The notes under the pieces: model-generated
Database searches by the model: none
What the model was told of the DNA's origin: nothing
What the model saw: the letters and a program-made list of their open reading frames with translations, nothing else
DNA from: Patescibacteria group bacterium
GTDB taxonomy: Bacteria > Patescibacteriota > Minisyncoccia > Minisyncoccales > CG1-02-41-26
Assembly: GCA_018830365.1 (NCBI GenBank)
Contig: JAHJSK010000072.1
Span: 1 to 13,540 of the forward strand
Direction of reading: 5' to 3'
DNA: 13,540 nucleotides
Made by a program: the position numbers and the translations under genes
Shown: positions 1-5,561 of the stretch, one piece after another
Numbering within the stretch: the stretch's first letter is position 1
How the letters are laid out: each line of letters starts with the position of its first letter

Positions 1-18
1 ATTTTTTCCTCGCTTCAC

Positions 19-573
19 TTACCCTGTGCTTGCCACTTTTTTCCCTGCTTTTTTCCTCACAAACTCTCCAAGGTATCTGATTCCTTTGCCCTTATAAGGT
101 TCTGGCGGTCTGATTTTTCTTATTTTTGCCGCAAACTCTCCAATTTTTTGTTTATCAATCCCGGAAATATTAATTATGTTTTTTTCAACTACAAGAGAAA
201 TTTGTAAAGGAATTTTTACTTCCACTGGATGAGAAAAGCCAACTTCTAATTTAAGAATATTTTCATTTTTATCATTAAGAAGCGAAGCGCGATAGCCAAT
301 CCCTCTCATTTCTAATTTTTTTTCAAAACCAGAGCTTACGCCAATTACTTGATTTTGCAAAAGAACTCTTATTAACCCCCATAAAGCAGAATTTTTTTTG
401 GATTTTTTTTCAGACGAGACTATAATTTTATCGTTTTCTTTTATAACTAAAATCCCCTCGGGAATTTCTTGAAAAAGCTCACCCTTGGGCCCCTTGACCG
501 TAACTTTTCGGTCATCTATTTTAACCTCCACATTTTCCAGTATTTGAATTGGTTTTTTGCCGATGCGACTCAT
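19..573 (-). CDS. rplF: 50S ribosomal protein L6 (uL6)
   Basis: L6 binds 23S rRNA near the factor-binding site of the large subunit. The protein opens with the family start MSRIGKKPI, has the duplicated L6 fold, and ends with the conserved C-terminal signature around PPEPYKGKGIRYLGE followed by a basic tail (RKKAGKK). The start is set at the ATG at 573 because MSRIGKKP is the family N-terminus; six further in-frame codons upstream come from a TTAAATG repeat and are unlikely to be translated. At about 184 residues it is of normal length. It follows S8 on the minus strand, as in spc operons. Just after its stop, minus-strand GCGAGGAAAAAAT runs to the window edge and may be the ribosome-binding region of the next gene, expected to be L18. 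Identity is not in doubt. Confidence 0.97.
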   Translation of the reverse strand: MSRIGKKPIQILENVEVKIDDRKVTVKGPKGELFQEIPEGILVIKENDKIIVSSEKKSKKNSALWGLIRVLLQNQVIGVSSGFEKKLEMRGIGYRASLLNDKNENILKLEVGFSHPVEVKIPLQISLVVEKNIINISGIDKQKIGEFAAKIRKIRPPEPYKGKGIRYLGEFVRKKAGKKVASTG

Positions 574-600
574 ATGTTTAACATTTAACATTTAACAATT

Positions 601-993
601 CTACCAAATTTCAGCAATCACCTCGCCTCCTATTTTTTGTTTCCGCGCTTCTTTGTCGCTCATTATTCCCTTTGAGGTTGAAACTATTGCGCAACCATAA
701 CCTGATTTAACTTTTTTTATTTCTTTTGCTTTTTCATATATTCTTTTGCCTTGTTTAGAAATCCGCTTTAAACCAGAAATTGCCGGCTCGTTTTCGTTAT
801 TGTATTTTAAATAAACCCTTATCATTCTTCCATTGTTTTTTTTGAGTTTTTTAAAATCTGAAACGAAATTTTCTTTAACAAAAATTTGAATCATTTTTAA
901 TTTTAGAACAGAAAAAGGGATGTCAACTGTGGGATGTTGAACAGCTTGAGCATTTTTTATTCTAATAAGCATGTCTGATATTGGATCGGTCAT
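601..993 (-). CDS. rpsH: 30S ribosomal protein S8 (uS8)
   Basis: S8 is an early-assembly protein that binds helix 21 of 16S rRNA in the small-subunit platform; in E. coli it also represses the spc operon. The sequence begins MTDPISDMLIRIKNAQ, the standard N-terminus, and has the C-terminal signature GYGCAIVSTSKGIMSDKEAR followed by GGEVIAEIW. The ATG at 993 was chosen on that basis; an upstream GTG would add codons derived from a small hairpin repeat. About 130 residues, usual size. It lies upstream of L6 and downstream of a four-helix-bundle gene that separates it from S14, its normal neighbour. No Shine-Dalgarno is visible before the ATG. Confidence 0.97.
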   Translation of the reverse strand: MTDPISDMLIRIKNAQAVQHPTVDIPFSVLKLKMIQIFVKENFVSDFKKLKKNNGRMIRVYLKYNNENEPAISGLKRISKQGKRIYEKAKEIKKVKSGYGCAIVSTSKGIMSDKEARKQKIGGEVIAEIW

Positions 994-1008
994 ATAATTT
1001 AAGATTTT

Positions 1009-1137
1009 CACCCTTCGGGTGACCACCCGTAGGGTGGAAGATTAAAGATTAACCTGCCCGCATTGCTACGCAAAGCGTTGCAGGCGGGAGATTAAAGATT
1101 AAAGTTGCAAGATTAAAGTGAAGATTTAAGATTTAAG
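1009..1137. repeat. Hairpin pair, GC-rich palindrome and AAGATTAA tract
   Basis: The gap between the four-helix-bundle gene and S8 is made of repeats. At 1009-1037 are two adjacent hairpins with three-base loops: CACCC/GGGTG (loop TTC) and CCACCC/GGGTGG (loop GTA). At 1053-1088 is a 36-nt GC-rich palindrome starting CCTGCCCGCATTGC and ending GCAGGCGGG; an identical copy lies at 5614-5649. The rest is variants of the word AGATTAAAG. The same two-hairpin design recurs at 13093-13120. Confidence 0.8.
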
Positions 1138-1500
1138 TTATTTTTTCATCTTTGCTTCGAGTGACCTTTCGAGACCATATAACATTTTCGAGCACTCTTC
1201 ATATTCACCAATAAAATATTCTAGCTTTTCTTTATTTATATACTTTTTTGCATATGCTATTTTCAGATGATGTTTTATTTCTCTAATTTCTCCTTGCGCG
1301 CGACTAATACTTTCTGTATAAACATTGGTGTGTTTGTTCCCAAATCCCTCTGCTAAATTTGCTGGCGAAGAATTGGATGATCTTCTGATCTGCGAGCCAA
1401 GCTCATACATCTCGTATTTTGGAAAAGTCATCGTTAGCTCATGCGCTTCCAAAGCTAATCTGAATAATTTTTTATATACTTCTAAATTTTCAACCAGCAT
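1138..1500 (-). CDS. Four-helix-bundle protein, 23S rRNA intervening-sequence (S23) family
   Basis: The 120-residue protein matches the four-helix-bundle family first found as open frames inside 23S rRNA intervening sequences and related to the accessory protein Avd of diversity-generating retroelements. Visible signatures are the N-terminal helix with VYKKLFRLALEAHELT, then PKYEMYELGSQIRRSS, the turn SSPANLAEGFG, and a charged C-terminal pair of helices. No catalytic residues are expected; family members are thought to be basic nucleic-acid-binding bundles, and their function is unresolved. The ATG at 1500 gives the normal family N-terminus. The gene interrupts the S14-S8 pair, is co-oriented, and is bordered on both sides by AAGATTTAAGATTAAAG-like tracts (1089-1137 and 1501-1640), which suggests that it arrived as a cassette. 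Confidence 0.88.
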   Translation of the reverse strand: MLVENLEVYKKLFRLALEAHELTMTFPKYEMYELGSQIRRSSNSSPANLAEGFGNKHTNVYTESISRAQGEIREIKHHLKIAYAKKYINKEKLEYFIGEYEECSKMLYGLERSLEAKMKK

Positions 1501-1640
1501 AATTTTAGATTAAAAATTAAAGATTTAAGATTAAAGTAATCTTTCAACTTACAACTTTCAACTTTCAACTAATTTCCATCTTTCAACTTTAATCTTAATC
1601 TTTTAACTTTAATCTTTCAACTTACAACTTTAATCTAATC
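1501..1640. repeat. Degenerate tandem words between S14 and four-helix-bundle gene
   Basis: This 140-nt gap consists almost wholly of short related words: AAGATTTAAGATTAAAG near 1515-1535, then many copies of TTTCAACTT, CTTTAATCTT and CTTACAACTT up to 1640. The first words match, in direct and inverted sense, those on the other side of the four-helix-bundle gene (1089-1137). No coding potential or clear terminator is visible. Confidence 0.7.
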
Positions 1641-1826
1641 TCACCAACTTGATTTTTTAATTCCTGGAATTTCTCCTTGATTAGCTAATTCCCGAAAACA
1701 TATACGGCAAAGTCCAAATTTTCTCATAAATCCTCTGTGTCGACCGCACTTGAAACAACGGCGGACGAGCCGCGTGGTAAATTTTGGAATTTTTTTTGAT
1801 TTAACAACTTGCGATTTTTTAGCCAT
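1641..1826 (-). CDS. rpsN: 30S ribosomal protein S14, zinc-binding type (uS14)
   Basis: S14 sits in the head of the small subunit against 16S rRNA. The 61-residue product is the short zinc-binding form: CFKC, twelve intervening residues, then CRIC gives a C-x2-C-x12-C-x2-C zinc site, followed by the conserved end RELANQGEIPGIKKSSW. The ATG at 1826 gives the usual MAKKS start; an in-frame extension upstream would translate a GC-rich palindromic repeat and is rejected. It is preceded by L5, as in spc operons, but the intergenic repeat at 1846-1970 lies between them. No Shine-Dalgarno precedes the ATG. Confidence 0.97.
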   Translation of the reverse strand: MAKKSQVVKSKKIPKFTTRLVRRCFKCGRHRGFMRKFGLCRICFRELANQGEIPGIKKSSW

Positions 1827-1845
1827 AGATATAATAAATTTAAAT

Positions 1846-1970
1846 CCTGCCCGCAACGCTTCGCAAGCGCCAAGCCTGCAAAAGCTATGCCAGCCCGCAG
1901 TAGATACAGCGTTTCTGGCGGGCTTTAGCATTGCTGGCAGGAGCTTGCTCGCGTAGCGATGCGGGCGGGT
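1846..1970. repeat. GC-rich palindromic element between L5 and S14
   Basis: A block much richer in G+C than its surroundings fills the L5-S14 gap. It starts CCTGCCCGCAACGCTTCGC and ends GCGATGCGGGCGGG, so its outer ends are complementary, and it contains inner arms such as CCAGCCCGC and GGCGGGCTTTAGCATTGC. It belongs to the same family as the blocks at 1053-1088, 5562-5667 and 13298-13378. Confidence 0.8.
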
Positions 1971-2531
1971 CTAAATTCTAATAATTGGAAATCCCATTAA
2001 TTTCAAAAATTCAAGTCCGCGTTCTTGCTGTTTGCTATTTGTGACTATGGTTATTTCTAAACCAAAAATTCCGCTGCCCTTTTCCACGACAATTTCAGAA
2101 AAAGGACTATAATCCTTAAATCCCAAAGTTAAATTCCCTTCTTTATCAATGGAGCTTGGAGAAATTCCCTTAAAATCTCTCGTGCGAGGCAAAACAATCC
2201 AAATTAATCTTTCTAAAAAATCAAACATCCTTTTTTTTCTTAAAGTTGTTTTGAACCCAATCGGAACTCCCTTTCTCAACTTAAAAGCAGCGATTGATTT
2301 TTTTGCTTTTGTTAAAACCGGCTTCTGTCCCGTAATTAAACTCAAAAAATTAGAAAAACTATTCATGATTTTTTCTCTTTCTGAAGAAGTTTTCCCTGCT
2401 GTCATTTTTCCAAAACCAAAATTCACTACCACTTTTTTTAGTTTTGGAACAGCCATTTTGTTCTTATATTTAAACTGCTCCATCATTTTTGGCATTGCTT
2501 CTTTTATATATTTTTCTTGTAATTTAAGCAT
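1971..2531 (-). CDS. rplE: 50S ribosomal protein L5 (uL5)
   Basis: L5 binds 5S rRNA and forms part of the central protuberance, contacting the P-site tRNA. The 186-residue product has the family landmarks: MLKLQEKYIKEAMPKMMEQF at the N-terminus, VPKLKKVVVNFGFGK, the block around TGQKPVLTKAKKSIAAFKLR, GVPIGFKTTLR with LPRTRDFKGI after it, and a C-terminal GLEITIVTNS...LLKLMGFPI-like end. The start is the ATG at 2531. The stop is directly followed by the GC-rich repeat at 1846-1970. Upstream, where L24 should be adjacent, lie the HEPN/MNT pair and the HicB remnant locus, so L5 is separated from L24 by about 1.4 kb. Confidence 0.96.
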   Translation of the reverse strand: MLKLQEKYIKEAMPKMMEQFKYKNKMAVPKLKKVVVNFGFGKMTAGKTSSEREKIMNSFSNFLSLITGQKPVLTKAKKSIAAFKLRKGVPIGFKTTLRKKRMFDFLERLIWIVLPRTRDFKGISPSSIDKEGNLTLGFKDYSPFSEIVVEKGSGIFGLEITIVTNSKQQERGLEFLKLMGFPIIRI

Positions 2532-2546
2532 AATAATTTTATTTAT

Positions 2547-2885
2547 TTAAAATTTTTCTAATAATTCTGCGATTTGTTTTTTAAGTTTCAAAATATCTCT
2601 GTTTACAATTTCCCACACTAAATCAATATCAATCCCGGAATAATCATGAATAAGGACATCGCGAGTGCCGGCAATTTTCTTCCATGGAATATCAGAATAT
2701 TTGTTTTTAAATGAAACAGATAAATTTTTTACCGCTTCGCCTATAATTCCTATTCTTCTAACAACTGCGTCTTGAATTTGCATATCGTCAAAAAATTTGT
2801 CTTCAGAAATATTTTTTGTGTAATCTTCAATTTTTTTAATACTATCTAAAATATCAAGCAGTAAAATTTTAGGATCTTTTTTCAT
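2547..2885 (-). CDS. HEPN-domain toxin (HepT/DUF86 family) of an MNT/HEPN pair
   Basis: The 112-residue protein is an all-helical HEPN domain of the DUF86/HepT type, in which many members are ribonuclease toxins. The active-site motif is visible as R75-x4-H80-x-Y82 within TRDVLIHDYSG, preceded by the conserved helix GEAVKNLS. In studied pairs the partner MNT enzyme neutralises HepT by adding AMP to the tyrosine of this motif. The start at 2885 overlaps the end of the MNT gene by 17 bases, so the two are translationally linked. The stop is 15 bases before the L5 start, making the toxin gene part of the ribosomal transcript. Domain assignment is firm; toxicity here is inferred from the intact motif. 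Confidence 0.9.
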   Translation of the reverse strand: MKKDPKILLLDILDSIKKIEDYTKNISEDKFFDDMQIQDAVVRRIGIIGEAVKNLSVSFKNKYSDIPWKKIAGTRDVLIHDYSGIDIDLVWEIVNRDILKLKKQIAELLEKF

Positions 2886-3162
2886 AAATTATTTTTTCGT
2901 CTTTTAAAATAATCTCTTTTAAGCGAGGTTTAATTGCATTGTAAGACACAAGATCCACTTTTTTGCCTAACTTTTCTTCTAAATCAAGTTTAAGCCCTAC
3001 AAAATCAAACAAGGATTTCCCTTTTTTAATTTTTACAAGAATATCAATATCGCTTCTTTTTTTTTCTTCACCTCTGGCAATAGAACCAAAAAGCGCCGCC
3101 TTAATTACTCCTTGGCTTCTTAAAATTGGCGCTATTTGTTTTTTAATAATTTGAGTTGTCAT
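2869..3162 (-). CDS. Minimal nucleotidyltransferase (MNT) antitoxin
   Basis: A 97-residue minimal nucleotidyltransferase of the DNA polymerase beta superfamily. The signature G26-S27, ten residues, then D38-x-D40 (GSIARGEEKKRSDIDILV) is complete, and D70 in KKVDLV supplies the third acidic residue, so the metal-binding triad is intact and the enzyme is probably active. Family knowledge says that such proteins act as antitoxins that AMPylate the HEPN partner. The gene precedes and overlaps the HEPN gene by 17 bases. The ATG at 3162 is the first in frame and no ribosome-binding site is visible. A hairpin lies ahead of it at 3199-3217, between it and the hicA remnant. Confidence 0.92.
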   Translation of the reverse strand: MTTQIIKKQIAPILRSQGVIKAALFGSIARGEEKKRSDIDILVKIKKGKSLFDFVGLKLDLEEKLGKKVDLVSYNAIKPRLKEIILKDEKIIYEKRS

Positions 3163-3198
3163 GGTTAAATTTTAATAAAGAAAAAAATTAGCAATTTG

Positions 3199-3217
3199 GG
3201 CAAAATGAAATTTTGCC
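3199..3217. repeat. Hairpin between hicA remnant and MNT gene
   Basis: GGCAAAAT, loop GAA, ATTTTGCC gives a perfect 8-bp stem. Plus-strand reading is followed by CTTTT; minus-strand reading lacks an immediate T-run. It could be a weak terminator or a leftover repeat and lies in an otherwise featureless 78-nt gap (3163-3240). Confidence 0.5.
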
Positions 3218-3240
3218 TTTTGAAACTTTTTGCTCATAAA

Positions 3241-3451
3241 CTATTGTTGACATTTTTTCTTTTCGCTAAAAAAGTTGCCTTTATCCAATCCTGATTGGAG
3301 TAAAATTGACTGAAAAGTGCCGTAAGGATTTTTTTTTACTCATTTTAATGGTAACTTTTTTGACGGGACCATTCACTTTACGGAATCTGGCATGTGATCC
3401 TTTCTGACGGACAAAAAGGAAACCATTTTTGTGAAGAATTTTTAATATCAA
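3241..3451 (-). pseudogene. hicA: hicA toxin remnant with a frameshift in an A9 tract
   Basis: Minus-strand translation from the TTG at 3451 reads ILKILHKNGFLFVRQKGSH and then ARFRKVNGPVKKVTIKMSKK. This is the HicA fold with its catalytic GSH histidine. At a run of nine A residues (T9 on the plus strand at 3329-3337) the frame must shift by one base to continue NPYGTFQSILLQSGLDKGNF and a stop at 3241. The second half matches the HicA C-terminal GTxxSILxQSGL motif. Total length 211 nt is 70 codons plus one base, consistent with one inserted base. No ATG is found in the first frame, so the start is uncertain. It follows the HicB gene directly, the order of the intact pair at 11409-11932. It could be a pseudogene, a sequencing error in the homopolymer, or a slippage-expressed gene. 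Confidence 0.8.
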
Positions 3452-3467
3452 ATTTAATGGTACCGGC

Positions 3468-3686
3468 TCAGGCGTATTTTAAGGAAAACGGTACCAAATC
3501 AAGGCACTCCACTTTATTGATATTGGCAAGAGAAATATCTTCTAAATGCAACGCTAAAGCTTCTTGCAAGCTTTCCATCGCTTCTTTTTTGGTGTCGCCA
3601 AAACTGGAAACAGCTGTATTTAAATTCCACGCAACATAGTATTTGCCCTCTTTCCATACTACATTTTTTAAGTTAATTTTACGCAT
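3468..3686 (-). CDS. hicB: HicB-like antitoxin (short, partial RNase-H-like fold)
   Basis: The 72-residue product reads as a HicB N-terminal domain: a strand KEGKYYVAWNLN, then TAVSSFGDTKKEAMESLQEALALHLE, the usual G-[DE]-T-x-x-E-A-x-x-x-L-x-E-A helix. In the family this domain binds and masks HicA and often continues into a DNA-binding segment. That segment is absent here, since the protein stops soon after the helix with VECLDLVPFSLKYA. The ATG at 3686 has no Shine-Dalgarno. Its toxin gene, 3241-3451, follows on the same strand but is frameshifted, so this antitoxin may now be an orphan. It lies between L24 and the MNT gene. Confidence 0.85.
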   Translation of the reverse strand: MRKINLKNVVWKEGKYYVAWNLNTAVSSFGDTKKEAMESLQEALALHLEDISLANINKVECLDLVPFSLKYA

Positions 3687-3711
3687 ATATTTTGTAAACT
3701 AAGTATAATAA

Positions 3712-3929
3712 TTTTTAATTTTCAATTTTCAATTTTCAAATCCCAATGAATTTTCATTTGTTCGTTCCTCTAAATCGTATTTCTTTTTGCTGTTTGAAAA
3801 TTGATCCATTGGAGCTTCACCCTGTTAAATAGTTGCAAAGCAAATTTAACGGGGTGAATTGTAAATTGGTACTTGCTAAATCGCCCAAAAGGCGAGATTC
3901 CCCGTAGGGTTGCAATTGAAAATTTCATT
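3712..3929. repeat. Repeat-filled gap between L24 and HicB
   Basis: The gap holds TTTTCAATTTTCAATTTTCAA words near 3715-3740, then a long hairpin at 3816-3858 (arms TTCACCCTGTTAAAT and ATTTAACGGGGTGAA, one mismatch in 15 pairs), a second hairpin at 3881-3895 (TCGCC/GGCGA, loop CAAAA), and CCCCGTAGGGTTGCAATTG at about 3901-3919. The last is an inverted copy of the sequence at 12133-12151. ATTGTAAATTGGTACTTG at 3857-3875 nearly matches the reverse complement of 9163-9180. No gene is seen. Confidence 0.7.
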
Positions 3930-4235
3930 TTACACTTCTTCCCCGCACTTTTTGCATATTCGGATTTTCTTTTTCTCAGCCATTACCTTACATCCTGTTC
4001 TCACGGGTTTCCCGCATTTTGAACAAATTAATTTTAAATTAGACACTGACAAAGGCGCGATCGTTTCAATTACCTGACCCTTTTCCCCCTGTTTTCTTGG
4101 CCTTCGATGTTTCTTTTTTATATTTACTCCTTCAACTAAAACCTTTGAGTGTTTAGGCAAAACACGCAAAACCTTGCCTTTTTTACCCCTGTCTTTTCCT
4201 TTAATAACTAACACTTGATCGTTTTTTTTTATCAT
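3930..4235 (-). CDS. rplX: 50S ribosomal protein L24 (uL24)
   Basis: L24 is an assembly initiator that binds the 5' part of 23S rRNA and lies near the exit tunnel. The 101-residue protein starts MIKKNDQVLVIKGKDRGKKG, a KOW motif, and continues with VEGVNIKKKHRRP. The C-terminal half carries CSKC and CKKC (ICSKCGKPVRTG ... RICKKCGEEV), a four-cysteine zinc ribbon seen in many but not all bacterial L24 proteins. The ATG at 4235 fits the family start. Three hairpins lie between it and L14 (4253-4389). It is the last ribosomal gene before the inserted toxin-antitoxin block. Confidence 0.97.
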   Translation of the reverse strand: MIKKNDQVLVIKGKDRGKKGKVLRVLPKHSKVLVEGVNIKKKHRRPRKQGEKGQVIETIAPLSVSNLKLICSKCGKPVRTGCKVMAEKKKIRICKKCGEEV

Positions 4236-4252
4236 ATATTGGAAAGTGTTTA

Positions 4253-4290
4253 TCCCTCACCTTTTTTCCTTCGGGAAAAAAGGTGAGGGA
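4253..4290. repeat. Perfect 17-bp hairpin with TTCG loop upstream of L24
   Basis: The left arm TCCCTCACCTTTTTTCC (4253-4269), loop TTCG (4270-4273) and right arm GGAAAAAAGGTGAGGGA (4274-4290) form a perfect stem. On the minus-strand transcript the loop is CGAA and the hairpin ends 17 nt before the L24 ATG at 4235. There is no T-run after it on either strand, so it is not a typical terminator; processing or mRNA protection is possible. Confidence 0.9.
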
Positions 4291-4308
4291 TTTATTTTGA
4301 AGTAGGCA

Positions 4309-4334
4309 TTGAACAATTCTATGGAATTGCTCAA
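4309..4334. repeat. 11-bp hairpin in the L14-L24 gap
   Basis: TTGAACAATTC (4309-4319), loop TATG, GAATTGCTCAA (4324-4334) pair with one mismatch. It is the middle of three successive hairpins between L14 and L24. Confidence 0.75.
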
Positions 4335-4358
4335 GTATTTTATTGCCGCGTCTCGCCA

Positions 4359-4389
4359 AAGCAATTTTTCTCGGAGAGAAAAATTGCTT
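4359..4389. repeat. Perfect 14-bp hairpin just after L14
   Basis: AAGCAATTTTTCTC (4359-4372), loop GGA, GAGAAAAATTGCTT (4376-4389) form a perfect stem starting 9 nt after the L14 stop on the minus strand. Read on the minus strand it is followed by TGGCGAGACGCGG, not a T-run, so it is not a canonical terminator. Confidence 0.85.
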
Positions 4390-4398
4390 ATCTGGTTT

Positions 4399-4773
4399 TC
4401 ATACCACTTCTTTGGCTAAAGTAACTATTTTTTCAAAACCTTTTTCTTTTAATTCTCTGCCAGGAATAGGTCCCAGTATTCTAGTTCCTTTGGGGCTAAC
4501 TTTGTCATCAGCAAGAATGCAACAAGCATTTTCATCAAATCTAATATAAGAGCCATCTCTTCTGCGATAGGGCTGTCTTTGTCTGACAATTACCGCCTTA
4601 ACAACATCGTGCTTTTTTACATTTTTTCTGGGTTGGCTTTCTTTTACAGCAACGACAATTACATCGCCAATTCTGCCAAAACGCTTTCTGGTCCCTCCGA
4701 GAATATTAAAACATTGAACCATTTTTGCTCCACTATTATCAGCTACTTTTAATTTTGTGTGTGATTGTATCAT
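4399..4773 (-). CDS. rplN: 50S ribosomal protein L14 (uL14)
   Basis: L14 lies at the subunit interface, where it helps form intersubunit bridges with 16S rRNA and contacts L19. The 124-residue product starts MIQSHTKLKVADNSGAKMVQC, the near-invariant family N-terminus, and continues with VVAVKESQPRKNVKKHDVVKAVIVR, DGSYIRFDENACCIL and the end GTRILGPIPGRELKEKGFEKIVTLAKEVV. Length is standard. The ATG at 4773 is unambiguous, although no Shine-Dalgarno is present. S17 lies upstream and L24 downstream, both separated by palindromic gaps. Confidence 0.98.
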   Translation of the reverse strand: MIQSHTKLKVADNSGAKMVQCFNILGGTRKRFGRIGDVIVVAVKESQPRKNVKKHDVVKAVIVRQRQPYRRRDGSYIRFDENACCILADDKVSPKGTRILGPIPGRELKEKGFEKIVTLAKEVV

Positions 4774-4776
4774 GAT

Positions 4777-4852
4777 TTAGTTTGTAGCTTGTAGCTTCTT
4801 ATCTTCTTAGCTTCTTAGAAAATTCCTAACAAACTAAAAAGCTACAAACTAA
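4777..4852. repeat. Inverted repeat filling the S17-L14 gap
   Basis: TTAGTTTGTAGCTT (4777-4790) and AAGCTACAAACTAA (4839-4852) are perfect 14-nt inverted copies. The right arm overlaps the stop codon of S17 (4849-4851) and the left arm begins 3 nt before the L14 start. Between them are repeats of AGCTTCTTAT. The arm contains the GTAGCTT word that is expanded at 7621-7748. Confidence 0.85.
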
Positions 4853-5085
4853 GAAGCTTTTCTTATTACTTTCCAATGTTTATCTTTTGACAATGGCCGA
4901 CATTCTTCAATTAATACTTTGTCTCCAATTTCAACCCCGGCCCTTTCATTGTGGGCTTTGTATTTTTTATAAACCTTATATCTCCTCTTATATTTTGGAT
5001 GCTCTTTTATCCGCTCTACCTTTACAACTATTGTCTTCTGCATTTTATTAGAGACAACCACTCCTTTTAATTGTTTTTTTGGCAT
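4849..5085 (-). CDS. rpsQ: 30S ribosomal protein S17 (uS17)
   Basis: S17 is a primary 16S rRNA-binding protein of the small-subunit body with an OB fold. The product starts MPKKQLKGVVVSNKMQKTIVV and continues VERIKEHPKYKRRYKVYKKYKAHNE, GVEIGDKVLIEECRPLSKDKHWKV, all standard blocks. The ATG at 5085 gives about 78 residues, the usual bacterial length; an upstream in-frame extension (MRNKSI) comes from the repeat flank and is rejected. It lies between L29 and L14 as expected. Confidence 0.97.
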   Translation of the reverse strand: MPKKQLKGVVVSNKMQKTIVVKVERIKEHPKYKRRYKVYKKYKAHNERAGVEIGDKVLIEECRPLSKDKHWKVIRKAS

Positions 5086-5098
5086 AATGCTTTTGTTT

Positions 5099-5231
5099 CG
5101 CAAAAGAAACTCTAAATTCTAATTTCTAAATCCTAAAAAACTATGAAAAATTCTAAATCCTAATTTCTAAATCCTAAAAATTATTAAAATTTGTTTGGGG
5201 TTTAGATTTTAGAATTTAGGGTTTCCTTGCG
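5099..5231. repeat. Inverted repeat flanking the L29-S17 junction
   Basis: CGCAAAAGAAACTCTAAATT (from 5099, continuing to 5121) is an imperfect inverted copy of 5210-5231 (reverse complement CGCAAGGAAACCCTAAATTC onward). Between the arms are tandem TTCTAAATCCTAA words. The right arm lies inside the end of the L29 gene, so the last codons of L29 are written in repeat sequence. Confidence 0.75.
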
Positions 5232-5414
5232 AAGCAAGGTTAATACTCTTGCTATATCTTTTTTTGTTTCCTTAATTTCTTTTATGTTTTTGAGTTTGCC
5301 AGAAACCAAATCAAACCGGAATTTAAGTAATTTTTCTCGGTTTTTAACCAATACCTGCAAAAGTTCTTTTTTTTCCATTTTTTTAAAATCTTTGATTTTG
5401 TCTCCTCGTTTCAT
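5202..5414 (-). CDS. rpmC: 50S ribosomal protein L29 (uL29)
   Basis: L29 is a small helical-hairpin protein near the peptide exit tunnel. The 70-residue product starts MKRGDKIKDFKKMEKKEL, has the core KNREKLLKFRFDLVSGKLKN and the conserved end KKDIARVLTLLRKE. The ATG at 5414 is preferred because the eight upstream residues MSFEIFII are translated from the TGAGTTTTGAGATATT repeat. The C-terminal seven residues ETLNSKI extend past the usual end and are encoded within an intergenic repeat arm (5210-5231), suggesting that a repeat replaced the original stop. It lies downstream of L16 across a 336-nt repeat-filled gap, unusual for an L16-L29 pair. Confidence 0.95.
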   Translation of the reverse strand: MKRGDKIKDFKKMEKKELLQVLVKNREKLLKFRFDLVSGKLKNIKEIKETKKDIARVLTLLRKETLNSKI

Positions 5415-5450
5415 AATAATAAATATCTCAAAACTCAAAACTCAAATGTC

Positions 5451-5550
5451 AAAACCCTTATACTGCCAAGCCCTTTAATGCTGAGCCTTCGGCTTATGAC
5501 CTGACGGCTCAGCCGAATAAGGGATTTAAGCCGTCAGGCCATAGGCAAAA
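5451..5550. repeat. ~100-nt palindromic element, copy A
   Basis: This block in the L16-L29 gap runs from AAAACCCTTATACTG to CATAGGCAAAA and contains GCTGAGCCTTCGGCTTAT, GGCTCAGCCGAATAAGGG and TAAGCCGTCAGGCC, which can pair as nested hairpins. A closely related copy of the same length and orientation lies at 6872-6971 in the S3-L22 gap. Confidence 0.85.
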
Positions 5551-5561
5551 CGAAAAATGCA

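Noticed and set aside
1009..1137. CRISPR array from repeated AGATTAAAG and GC-rich palindromes
   Set aside because: Repeat units are not of constant length, there are no uniform spacers, and no cas gene is present.
1827..1931. N-terminal extension of S14 (35 extra residues)
   Set aside because: The extra codons translate the GC-rich palindromic repeat and the canonical MAKKS start lies after them.
4253..4290. Rho-independent terminator between L14 and L24
   Set aside because: The stem is strong, but neither strand has a T-run directly after it, and termination here would silence the downstream ribosomal genes.
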